Source: an uncultured Nostocoides sp. (lineage in GTDB: Bacteria; Actinomycetota; Actinomycetes; Actinomycetales; Dermatophilaceae). Taken from it: a stretch of DNA of 7,980 nucleotides. Positions 1 through 5,603 of the stretch are shown piece by piece. The position numbers were made by a program, and so were the translations under genes. A model generated the notes under the pieces. That model did no database searches. It was not told the origin of the DNA and saw only the letters and a program-made list of their open reading frames with translations. Each line of letters begins with the position of its first letter. Position 1 is the stretch's first letter. The DNA is taken from the NCBI GenBank assembly GCA_936931335.1, contig CAKZIH010000119.1:1-7980 (forward strand). Reading direction: 5' to 3'.

Positions 1-267
1 ATCCGCAATCGCATCGCGCCGCCGGAGCCGGTGGACAAGGACCTCTACGAGCTGCCGCCCGAGGAGCACGCGGAGATCAAGCAGGTCCCCGGCACCCTGT
101 CGGAGGTGCTGGACGCGCTGGAGGCCGACCACGAGTTCCTGCTCGAGGGTGATGTCTTCACCCGCGATGTGATCGAGACCTGGATCGAGTACAAGCGCAA
201 GAACGAGATCGACCCGATCCGCTTCCGCCCCCACCCCCACGAGTTCGAGATGTACTACGACCTCTAG
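1..267 (+). CDS. glnA: Glutamine synthetase type I, C-terminal fragment
   Basis: This is the 3' end of a type I glutamine synthetase, the cytoplasmic enzyme that makes glutamine from glutamate, ammonia and ATP. The reading frame is open from base 1, so the gene begins left of the window and only the last 88 residues are present. The GTG at 31 is an internal valine and not a start. The stretch KDLYELPPEE (Tyr codon at 46-48) matches the adenylylation loop around Tyr397 of E. coli GlnA. The ending HPHEFEMYYDL matches the usual GSI C-terminus. The tyrosine implies control by the GlnE adenylyltransferase (GSI-beta class); this is inferred from the family. All four tyrosine codons here are TAC, unlike the carotenoid genes to the right. 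It converges on the regulator gene and is probably unrelated to pigment synthesis. Confidence 0.95.
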   Translation: MRNRIAPPEPVDKDLYELPPEEHAEIKQVPGTLSEVLDALEADHEFLLEGDVFTRDVIETWIEYKRKNEIDPIRFRPHPHEFEMYYDL

Positions 268-286
268 GCCTTAGCCGAGTTCAGCG

Positions 287-303
287 GCGGGCGACCAGCC
301 CGC
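287..303. terminator. Candidate hairpin terminator between convergent genes
   Basis: GCGGGC (287-292) and GCCCGC (298-303) form a perfect 6-bp stem around a 5-nt loop. It lies 19 bases after the glnA stop and 36 bases before the end of the leftward regulator gene. No T-run follows on either strand, so it is not a classic intrinsic terminator. Position between two converging genes is the main support; such U-tract-poor hairpins are often proposed as terminators in actinobacteria. The rest of the 268-339 gap shows nothing recognisable. Confidence 0.4.
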
Positions 304-339
304 GATGCGCAACAAGTCCGCACCACCGCAGGTATGCGG

Positions 340-1185
340 TTAGCGCGGCCCTGGCAGGTAGGCGAGCATGCGATCCAACAGGCCGGCGGCCCGGCGCAGA
401 TCCGCGGAGGCCGGGGCCGGCTCATAATCGAGCAGTTCGTCCACGTCGTCTCGCCAACCCGGCCGATAGGCGTCGGCGTGGGCGGCGGCCACGCGAGCGG
501 CTAAGCGGACCACCACCGGTTCCACACTCCACAGCAACTCGAAGCGGCGACGGTTGTCGCGGATCCGGGCCGCGCTAGGGAGTTCGACGCCGACCAGACA
601 GACGGGCATATCGGGGGCGTCGCAGATGACGAGCCACTCCCGGCGCAGCGGGGAGTCCGCGGGCAAGGCCACCTCGATCGGCGCACCTGCCCGCAGCGGC
701 GCCGGGTCAGCGAAATCGGCGAAGAGCACCGTGGCCGCGGCGGTTCGAGCCAGCTCCGCCCACCGGTCGAAGGAGGCACGAGCGAACTCCTCGCGCTGGA
801 AGCCAGCAAAAAGCACCGGGCGCACCGCCCGCGCCGCGCATTCGTCCTCCACCGCCCGGCTCAGCGCCAGCATCGTCGTCTTGGACACCGAATGCACGAT
901 CACCTCGGGATGCGCGCGGCGCAGTTCGGCATAGACCGAATGGGTCGGCCACGCGGGCGCGGCGACGCGTCCGATGGCCGCCGAGGGGGGAAGGCCGAGC
1001 GCTCGTAAGCGCGCCACCTCCACCACATCGGCGACATCCTGGGCGACATACCGGCGGTGCCCGCCAGGCAAACGCACCGGTCGCGGAAAGTCGTAGCGCG
1101 CCTCCCAACTGCGCAAGGTGGGGGCAGGCACGCCCGTCCGCTCGGCGAGATCACCGATGGTTAATAGGCCCTGCGCAGACTCCAC
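340..1185 (-). CDS. MerR-family transcriptional regulator with DICT-like sensory domain
   Basis: Predicted 281-residue DNA-binding regulator. Residues 8-46 are a MerR winged helix-turn-helix: LTIGDLAERTGVPAPTLRSW, then WEARYDFP and the PGGHRRY wing motif. Residues about 97-230 resemble the DICT sensory domain, with SKTTMLALSRAVEDE, a VLFAGFQREEF segment and a hydrophobic WLVICDAPDMPVCLVGVEL core. No cobalamin-binding ExxH-type motif is seen, which separates it from LitR/CarH light regulators. The start is GTG at 1185; an in-frame TAG lies five codons upstream and no other usual start lies between. A weak AGGA (1196-1199, minus strand) sits about 10 nt ahead of it. It diverges from crtE with an 87-bp gap, so it is the likely regulator of the operon and perhaps of itself. 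The signal sensed is unknown; DICT has been suggested to act in light or redox responses, which is inference here. The MerR call is firm and the DICT call fairly so. Confidence 0.88.
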   Translation of the reverse strand: MESAQGLLTIGDLAERTGVPAPTLRSWEARYDFPRPVRLPGGHRRYVAQDVADVVEVARLRALGLPPSAAIGRVAAPAWPTHSVYAELRRAHPEVIVHSVSKTTMLALSRAVEDECAARAVRPVLFAGFQREEFARASFDRWAELARTAAATVLFADFADPAPLRAGAPIEVALPADSPLRREWLVICDAPDMPVCLVGVELPSAARIRDNRRRFELLWSVEPVVVRLAARVAAAHADAYRPGWRDDVDELLDYEPAPASADLRRAAGLLDRMLAYLPGPR

Positions 1186-1203
1186 TGGATACCATTCCTA
1201 CTC

Positions 1204-1241
1204 AGGTTGCCTAGAATTTCTGCAGAATAATGCGTAGGTTG
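1204..1241. repeat. Direct repeat AGGTTG flanking a palindrome
   Basis: AGGTTG occurs at 1204-1209 and again at 1236-1241, 32 bp apart start to start, about three helical turns. CCTA (1210-1213) and TAGG (1235-1238) are also inverted to each other. The two repeats frame the palindrome at 1218-1227. The arrangement suits a regulator contacting one face of the DNA, but six-base repeats can arise by chance. Confidence 0.35.
1218..1227. promoter_or_regulatory. Candidate operator palindrome TTCTGCAGAA
   Basis: TTCTGCAGAA is a perfect 10-bp palindrome in the AT-rich core of the divergent region, and the symmetry stops at its ends. MerR proteins bind as dimers to short dyads between -35 and -10, so this is the best operator candidate for the adjacent regulator. 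It would lie inside the TTGCCT/TAGGTT promoter option, or just after the -10 in the TGGATA/TAGAAT option. Binding is inferred from position and symmetry only. Confidence 0.4.
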
Positions 1242-1262
1242 ATTCCCGCCCACCCGCACGTC

Positions 1263-1268
1263 GGAGGA
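1263..1268 (+). promoter_or_regulatory. Ribosome binding site of crtE
   Basis: GGAGGA ends 4 nt before the GTG at 1273, a strong Shine-Dalgarno match. It decides the crtE start and marks the only gene of the operon that must recruit ribosomes without an upstream overlapping gene. Confidence 0.8.
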
Positions 1269-1272
1269 CATT

Positions 1273-2313
1273 GTGGACCAGCACAACCCGAACGACGTAC
1301 TGCGTCGATTACTGGACGCTGGCCGGCGCCGAGCGAGAGCCAATGGCCCTGATCACGCCCGCTTGTGGGACTGCCTGACGGCGGCGACCGAAGGCGGCAA
1401 ACGGTTCCGGCCGACACTCGTGGTGGGCACCCATGACGCCCTGGGGGGCAGCAATCCCGGTGCCGCGGCCCAGGTGGGCGCCGCCGTCGAATTGCTGCAT
1501 ACGGCCCTGGTGGTCCACGACGACGTCATCGACGGCGACGAAGTGCGTCGTGGGCAACCAAATGTCAACGGCTCCTTCCGGGCCGCCGCGGCCGGAGCCG
1601 GGATCAACCCGGTTGGCGCGCAGATGTACGGCCGGACCGCCGGCATTCTCGCCGGCGATCTGGCGCTGGCGGCGGCGGTGCGGGCCGTGGCCACCTGCGG
1701 CGCGGAGCCGGAGGTCACCGACGCGGTGCTGGACCTTTTCGATACGGCCCTGCACACCACTGCCGCCGGAGAGTTGGCCGATGTCGGCCTCGCTCTGGGG
1801 ATGGGCCAGGCGACTCTGGCCACCAGCCTGACGATGGCCCAGCAAAAGACGAGTGCCTATTCCTTTGCCCTGCCGCTGCAGGCGGGGGCGGTACTTGCCG
1901 GTGCTGCTGCGCACACCGTGACAGTGCTTGGTGAGGCGGGCCGCCTGCTGGGCACCGCCTTCCAACTGTTGGACGACCTGCTTGGGGTCTTTGGGGATCC
2001 GGTGCGTACCGGCAAATCGGTCACCAGCGATCTGGCCACCGGCAAGCAGACCCCCCTGCTCACGCACGCCCAGCAGACCCCCGAATGGCCGTCGATCCGG
2101 ATGTATGTCGGGCGGGAGTTGCCCAACGACGAGCTGAGCGAGGTTCAGCTCCTCCTGCAGCGCTGCGGCTCCCGGGGGTATGTCGAGCAACTCATAGCCG
2201 GGCATGTCGACCAGGCTCGCCGGGTCCTTGCCGATGTGCCCGCGTGTCTGGACCTGCTCGCGGTGGTCGACCTGAGCCTGCCCGCACATTACGGTGCGGT
2301 TGTCGCCGCATGA
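1273..2313 (+). CDS. crtE: Geranylgeranyl diphosphate synthase (polyprenyl synthetase family)
   Basis: Cytoplasmic trans-prenyltransferase of 346 residues, predicted to build C20 geranylgeranyl diphosphate from isopentenyl and allylic diphosphates for the carotenoid pathway. The GGKRFRP motif (41-47) binds diphosphate. The first aspartate-rich motif is DDVID (83-87) within LVVHDDVIDGDEVRRG. The second is DDLLGVFGD (234-242), where the fifth position of the usual DDxxD is Gly, as is common in actinobacterial CrtE-type enzymes. A lysine-containing QQKTSAYS segment (190-197) fits the family. Ala78, five residues before the first motif, is small, which permits a C20 or longer product; exact chain length is not proved. 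The start is GTG at 1273 behind a strong ribosome site. The gene leads the operon, and its stop overlaps the crtB start. Assignment as GGPP synthase rather than another polyprenyl synthase rests on the crtB-crtI context. Confidence 0.9.
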   Translation: MDQHNPNDVLRRLLDAGRRRARANGPDHARLWDCLTAATEGGKRFRPTLVVGTHDALGGSNPGAAAQVGAAVELLHTALVVHDDVIDGDEVRRGQPNVNGSFRAAAAGAGINPVGAQMYGRTAGILAGDLALAAAVRAVATCGAEPEVTDAVLDLFDTALHTTAAGELADVGLALGMGQATLATSLTMAQQKTSAYSFALPLQAGAVLAGAAAHTVTVLGEAGRLLGTAFQLLDDLLGVFGDPVRTGKSVTSDLATGKQTPLLTHAQQTPEWPSIRMYVGRELPNDELSEVQLLLQRCGSRGYVEQLIAGHVDQARRVLADVPACLDLLAVVDLSLPAHYGAVVAA

Positions 2314-3191
2314 GGGGTGCCCTGCGGCCGCACCGGGTGCCGCAGATCGACCGGTATGACGAGTTCTGCGGGCAGACCGCGACTTCGGTGATCCGCGCCT
2401 ATTCGACCTCCTTCGGGCTGGCCTCCCGGCTGCTCGACCAGCCGGTCCGCGACCGCGTCCGCACCACCTACGCCCTGGTGCGGATCGCCGACGAGATCGT
2501 GGACACCCCGGACCCCGCGCTGACCCAGCACAGCCGAGCGACGCTGCTGGGGTTGCTGCAGGAGGATGTGCGCCAGGCGCTGGCCTGCGGATATAGCGCG
2601 AATCCGGTGGTGCACGCCTTCGCGAGCACGGCCCGTGAGTGCGGCATCCACGCCGACCTCATCGACCCATTCTTCGCGTCCATGACGATGGATCTGACGA
2701 TGACCCGGCATACGCCGGAGAGTTTCGATCGCTATGTCTACGGCTCCGCCGAGGTGGTGGGGCTGATGTGCCTGCGGATCTTCCTCGCCGACACTCCCGA
2801 TGCCGCGGCCGGCTACGACCGGCTCGCCCCCGGGGCCCGCCGGCTCGGGGCGGCATTCCAGAAGGTCAACTTCCTGCGCGATCTCGCCGAGGATCACGAC
2901 ACCCTCGGCCGCGGCTATTTCCCCGGTCTGGATGTCGCCGCCTTCACCGATGCCGACCGGGACCGGCTGCTCGACGACATCGACGCCGATCTCGCCGCCG
3001 CTGCCGCGGTCATTCCCCAGTTGCCGTCCGGGAGCCGGCGGGCGGTATGGGCCGCCCACGCCACCTTTGCCGAGCTCGGCAGCCGATTGCGGGCCACGCC
3101 CGCCGCCCAGATCCGGTGCACCCGGGTGCGCGTCCCGGACCGGGTCAAGCTGCGGCTGCTCGCCGGTGCCCTGCGTGAGGGCCGCGGGTGA
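2310..3191 (+). CDS. crtB: Phytoene synthase
   Basis: Predicted to join two GGPP molecules head-to-head through prephytoene diphosphate to 15-cis-phytoene, the first committed C40 step; usually a membrane-associated enzyme. The protein is 293 residues, normal for bacterial CrtB. The first metal-binding motif is DEIVD (61-65) in YALVRIADEIVD, and the second is DLAED (191-195) in NFLRDLAEDHDTLGRGYFP. Substrate-pocket residues of the squalene/phytoene synthase family are visible around YSTSF (31-35) and YVYGSAEVVG (142-151). The frame is open back to 2085 inside crtE, but the family similarity begins only after 2310. The ATG at 2310 forms a 4-nt ATGA overlap with the crtE stop, so it is chosen. 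No strong ribosome site precedes it, which suggests translational coupling. A diapophytoene (C30) activity is unlikely with crtE next door. Confidence 0.93.
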   Translation: MRGALRPHRVPQIDRYDEFCGQTATSVIRAYSTSFGLASRLLDQPVRDRVRTTYALVRIADEIVDTPDPALTQHSRATLLGLLQEDVRQALACGYSANPVVHAFASTARECGIHADLIDPFFASMTMDLTMTRHTPESFDRYVYGSAEVVGLMCLRIFLADTPDAAAGYDRLAPGARRLGAAFQKVNFLRDLAEDHDTLGRGYFPGLDVAAFTDADRDRLLDDIDADLAAAAAVIPQLPSGSRRAVWAAHATFAELGSRLRATPAAQIRCTRVRVPDRVKLRLLAGALREGRG

Positions 3192-4792
3192 CGGCCCGGC
3201 ACACCCCTGCCGGTGGCGCGCTCGCGGGTGCTGATGCACCAGAACGGGTGGTGATCATCGGCGGCGGCATCGCCGGGCTCGCCACCGCCGCACTGCTCGC
3301 CTCCCGGGGGTATGCCGTCGACCTGCTGGAAAAGAATGCCGAGCTCGGCGGACGGGTCGGCAGCCTCGAGGTCGATGGGTTCCGCTTCGACACCGGCGCG
3401 TCCTGGTATCTCATGCCCGAGGTCTTCGACCACTTTTTCGCCCTGCTGGGCACCAGCGCGGCCACCGAACTGGATCTGGTCGCCCTGGACCCGAGCTATC
3501 GCGTCTTCATCGAGGGCCGGGACGGTGCGCTCGACATCCAGCCCGACCGGGAGGCCAATGGGGCGCTCTTCGACTCCATCGAGCCCGGCGCCGGGGCACG
3601 GCTGGAGGACTATCTGCGCTCCGCCGACGAGACCTATGCGCTGGCGCTGAATCACTTCCTCTACACCAACTTCGACTCCGTGCCGGCGCTCGCGCACCGC
3701 GACATCGTCCGCCGACTACCCACGCTCGCCCGGCTGCTCACCCGCTCCCTGGGCAGTCATATCGCCGACCGGTTCACCGACCCCGCCCTGCGGCAACTGC
3801 TCGGCTATCCGGCGGTCTTCCTCGGGTCGGCGCCGGAGCGCACGCCGAGCATGTATCACCTGATGAGTCGACTCGACCTGGGCGAGCGGGTGCTCTACCC
3901 CCAGGGCGGGTTCACCGAACTGATCGCGGCCGTGGCCCGGCTGGCCCGGGCCCACGGTGCCCGGCTGCATACCGGAGCCGAGGTGACCGACATCCTGACC
4001 AGCGAGCCGAGCGGGCGGGAGCGGCCGCGGGTGCGGGGGGTGCGGCATACCGGCGCGGCGGGAACCCAGGAAATCGCGGCCGACGTCGTCGTCGGCGCCG
4101 CCGATCTGCACCACCTGGAGACCGCGCTCCTGCCACGCCACCTGCAGACCCACCCGGAATCCGCCTGGCGGCGCCGCTGCCCCGGCCCGGGTGCGGTGCT
4201 CGGCCTGCTCGGCATCGAGGGGCGGGTGGACGCGCTGGCCCACCATTCGCTCTTCTTCACCCGCGACTGGGACGCGAACTTCGGCGACATCTTCGAGCGG
4301 CAGCGCATCCCCGACCCCGCCTCCATCTATGTCTGCGCACCCTCGCGCACCGATCGGTCCGTCGCCCCTACCGACTGCGAGAACCTCTTCGTGCTCATCC
4401 CCGTCCCCGCGGACACGGCCATCGGCGCCGGCGGTCCCGATGGCACCGGCGCCCCCCAGGTGGAGGCCGCCGTCGACCGCGCGATCGCTCAGATCGCCGC
4501 CTGGGCGCGGGTCCCGGACCTGGCCGAGCGAGTGCTGGTGCGGCATACCCTCGGGCCTGCCGACTTCGCGCAGAACTATCACGCATGGCGCGGCGGTGCG
4601 CTCGGGCTGGAGCACACCCTGCGCCAGAGTGCCTTCCTGCGCCCCGGCAACCGCTCGCGCACGGTGGACGGCCTGCTCTATGCCGGCGCCAGCACCATCC
4701 CCGGCGTCGGGCTGCCGATGTGCCTGATCAGCGCCGAACTCGTGCTCAAGCGGCTGACCGGCGACCACTCCCCCCGGCGGGTGACGCGATGA
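3188..4792 (+). CDS. crtI: Phytoene desaturase (CrtI type)
   Basis: FAD-dependent desaturase of 534 residues, expected to introduce double bonds into phytoene to give lycopene. After a short non-conserved leader, residues 21-50 form the Rossmann FAD site VVIIGGGIAGLA with the acidic Glu48 at the end of the second strand. LGGRVGS (53-59) and FDTGASWYLMPEVF (67-80) follow, as in CrtI proteins. YPQGGFTELI (237-246) is the usual mid-protein motif. The C-terminal FAD motif is GASTIPGVGLPMCLISAE (500-517). The start is GTG at 3188 in a GTGA overlap with crtB, with GAGGG at 3177-3181 six bases upstream. The number of desaturation steps cannot be read from sequence; lycopene is assumed because cyclase genes follow. 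It has the strongest TAT bias of the cluster, 10 of 12 tyrosine codons. Related amine-oxidoreductase roles such as ketolase or isomerase are less likely. Confidence 0.93.
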   Translation: MTARHTPAGGALAGADAPERVVIIGGGIAGLATAALLASRGYAVDLLEKNAELGGRVGSLEVDGFRFDTGASWYLMPEVFDHFFALLGTSAATELDLVALDPSYRVFIEGRDGALDIQPDREANGALFDSIEPGAGARLEDYLRSADETYALALNHFLYTNFDSVPALAHRDIVRRLPTLARLLTRSLGSHIADRFTDPALRQLLGYPAVFLGSAPERTPSMYHLMSRLDLGERVLYPQGGFTELIAAVARLARAHGARLHTGAEVTDILTSEPSGRERPRVRGVRHTGAAGTQEIAADVVVGAADLHHLETALLPRHLQTHPESAWRRRCPGPGAVLGLLGIEGRVDALAHHSLFFTRDWDANFGDIFERQRIPDPASIYVCAPSRTDRSVAPTDCENLFVLIPVPADTAIGAGGPDGTGAPQVEAAVDRAIAQIAAWARVPDLAERVLVRHTLGPADFAQNYHAWRGGALGLEHTLRQSAFLRPGNRSRTVDGLLYAGASTIPGVGLPMCLISAELVLKRLTGDHSPRRVTR

Positions 4793-5172
4793 GCCTGCGC
4801 CACTGGTCGTATGTCGCCATGCTCGCCTTTTGCCTGCTGGGCACCCTGCCGCTCATCCCCGCCTTCCGGTTGCGGGTGCTGCGCGCGCCGGGTCGGTTGG
4901 TGGCGGCGATCGTCCTGGGCGGCCTGCCCTTCCTGCTCTGGGATGTCTATGCCACCAAGGCCGGACACTGGAGCTTCGATGCCGCCCAGACGTTGCCCTG
5001 GCGGGTCGCCGGTATGCCGCTGGAGGAGATCGCCTTCTTCGTCGTCATCCCGCTGGTCTCGGTGCTCACCTATGAGGCCGTGGCCACCCTGCGCGCCCGC
5101 CGCGGCGCTCGGTCGGCGGCGGCGCAGCGCTCTCAAGAGGCCGAGCGCTCCCGGGCGGCGGAGGGGTCATGA
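4789..5172 (+). CDS. crtYc: Lycopene cyclase subunit, first half (CrtYc/CrtYe type)
   Basis: Small membrane protein of 127 residues, one of the two chains of the heterodimeric actinobacterial lycopene cyclase. Three hydrophobic spans lie near 8-24, 36-51 and 80-98. WDVYATKAGHWSFD (51-64) and PLEEIAFF (77-84) are the lycopene cyclase domain signatures; the PLEE acids are the likely catalytic group. The last 25 or so residues are charged, Arg/Ala/Glu-rich and not conserved. The start is the ATG at 4789, overlapping the crtI stop by four bases; the longer open frame back to 4585 lies inside crtI. Only a weak purine-rich site precedes it. Whether the pair makes beta rings (YcYd) or epsilon rings (YeYf) cannot be read here, so the symbol is by position and the lack of an elongase gene. 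Confidence 0.85.
   Translation: MSLRHWSYVAMLAFCLLGTLPLIPAFRLRVLRAPGRLVAAIVLGGLPFLLWDVYATKAGHWSFDAAQTLPWRVAGMPLEEIAFFVVIPLVSVLTYEAVATLRARRGARSAAAQRSQEAERSRAAEGS
5160..5166 (+). promoter_or_regulatory. Ribosome binding site of crtYd
   Basis: GGAGGGG lies 2 nt before the ATG at 5169, inside the charged tail codons of crtYc. It is strong in sequence but unusually close to the start. It supports the overlap start of crtYd. Confidence 0.6.
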
Positions 5173-5603
5173 GCTATACCGCCCTGGCGGGCAGCGCCGT
5201 CATACTCGCGCTGCTGCTGGACCAACTGGTGGTGCGCACCCGGCTCACCTCCACCCGCACCTGGTGGCTGGCCTACGCAATCATCGTCTTCTTCCAACTG
5301 CTGACCAATGGCTGGCTCACCGGGCGCGGCATCGTCCGCTACCGCGACGACGCGATCCTGGGCAGCGAGCGGATCGTGGCCGTCGGCGAGGGTCGGCTGC
5401 TCTATGCGCCGGTCGAGGACCTGGCCTTTGGATTCGCCCTGGTGCTCACCTCCTGCGTCGCCTGGGATCGCCTGGGCCGCCGCGGTCGGGAGGAGCACCC
5501 CGGCCGGGAGGTCAGCACTGGCCAGGCGCGGCACCGGCAGGAGCGGCGCGGCGAGCAGAGCGCGAGCCCAGCACGCCCTGGCGGCGAGGGAGGACGGCGA
5601 TGA
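5169..5603 (+). CDS. crtYd: Lycopene cyclase subunit, second half (CrtYd/CrtYf type)
   Basis: Partner chain of the split lycopene cyclase, 144 residues, predicted in the cytoplasmic membrane. Hydrophobic spans lie near 5-21, 32-48 and 85-99. LTNGWLTGRGIVRY (45-58) and PVEDLAFGF (81-89) are the typical domain motifs, and PVED mirrors PLEE of the first subunit. Both chains are expected to be needed to close the ends of lycopene. From about residue 100 to the end there is a polar, Arg/Glu/Gly-rich tail of roughly 45 residues with no visible motif, making the protein longer than the usual 100-120 residues of this subunit. The start is ATG at 5169 in an ATGA overlap with the previous gene. The end overlaps the P450 gene in the same way. 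Ring type produced is not determined by what is visible. Confidence 0.85.
   Translation: MSYTALAGSAVILALLLDQLVVRTRLTSTRTWWLAYAIIVFFQLLTNGWLTGRGIVRYRDDAILGSERIVAVGEGRLLYAPVEDLAFGFALVLTSCVAWDRLGRRGREEHPGREVSTGQARHRQERRGEQSASPARPGGEGGRR
5588..5594 (+). promoter_or_regulatory. Ribosome binding site of the P450 gene
   Basis: GGGAGGA ends 5 nt before the ATG at 5600, an excellent Shine-Dalgarno site at normal spacing. It supports that start against the much longer open frame that reaches back to 4811. Confidence 0.75.

Larger units (their letters stand above)
1186..1272. promoter_or_regulatory. Divergent control region between regulator and crtE
   Basis: This 87-bp gap must hold the promoters of both the regulator and the carotenoid operon. 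Its middle (about 1207-1245) is clearly AT-richer than its surroundings. A rightward candidate is a -35-like TGGATA (1186-1191) and -10-like TAGAAT (1212-1217) with a 20-bp spacer, a length typical of MerR-activated promoters. An alternative is TTGCCT (1207-1212) with TAGGTT (1235-1240), which brackets the palindrome at 1218-1227 but has a 22-bp spacer. No convincing leftward -35/-10 pair was found. Region assignment is firm; the exact boxes are weak, read by eye. Confidence 0.55.

Noticed and set aside
31..267. A 78-residue stand-alone protein starting at GTG 31
   Set aside because: The frame is open to base 1 and the upstream residues continue the glutamine synthetase sequence, so this is the end of a longer gene.
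340..1185. Reading the regulator as a LitR/CarH cobalamin photoreceptor
   Set aside because: The effector half lacks the cobalamin-binding histidine motif and looks like a DICT domain instead.
1309..2289. 326-residue minus-strand open frame opposite crtE
   Set aside because: It is opposite the well-supported crtE, has biased composition and no motif, and has no room for its own promoter.
2085..2309. Upstream extension of the crtB frame inside crtE
   Set aside because: The extra 75 residues overlap the crtE C-terminus and do not resemble phytoene synthase; the ATG at 2310 gives a normal-length protein.
4811..5599. Upstream extension of the P450 frame, which would give a 745-residue fusion protein
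   Set aside because: The extension overlaps crtYc and crtYd in another frame, is rich in Arg/Pro/Ser without P450 or other features, and a good ribosome site plus ATGA overlap marks the start at 5600.
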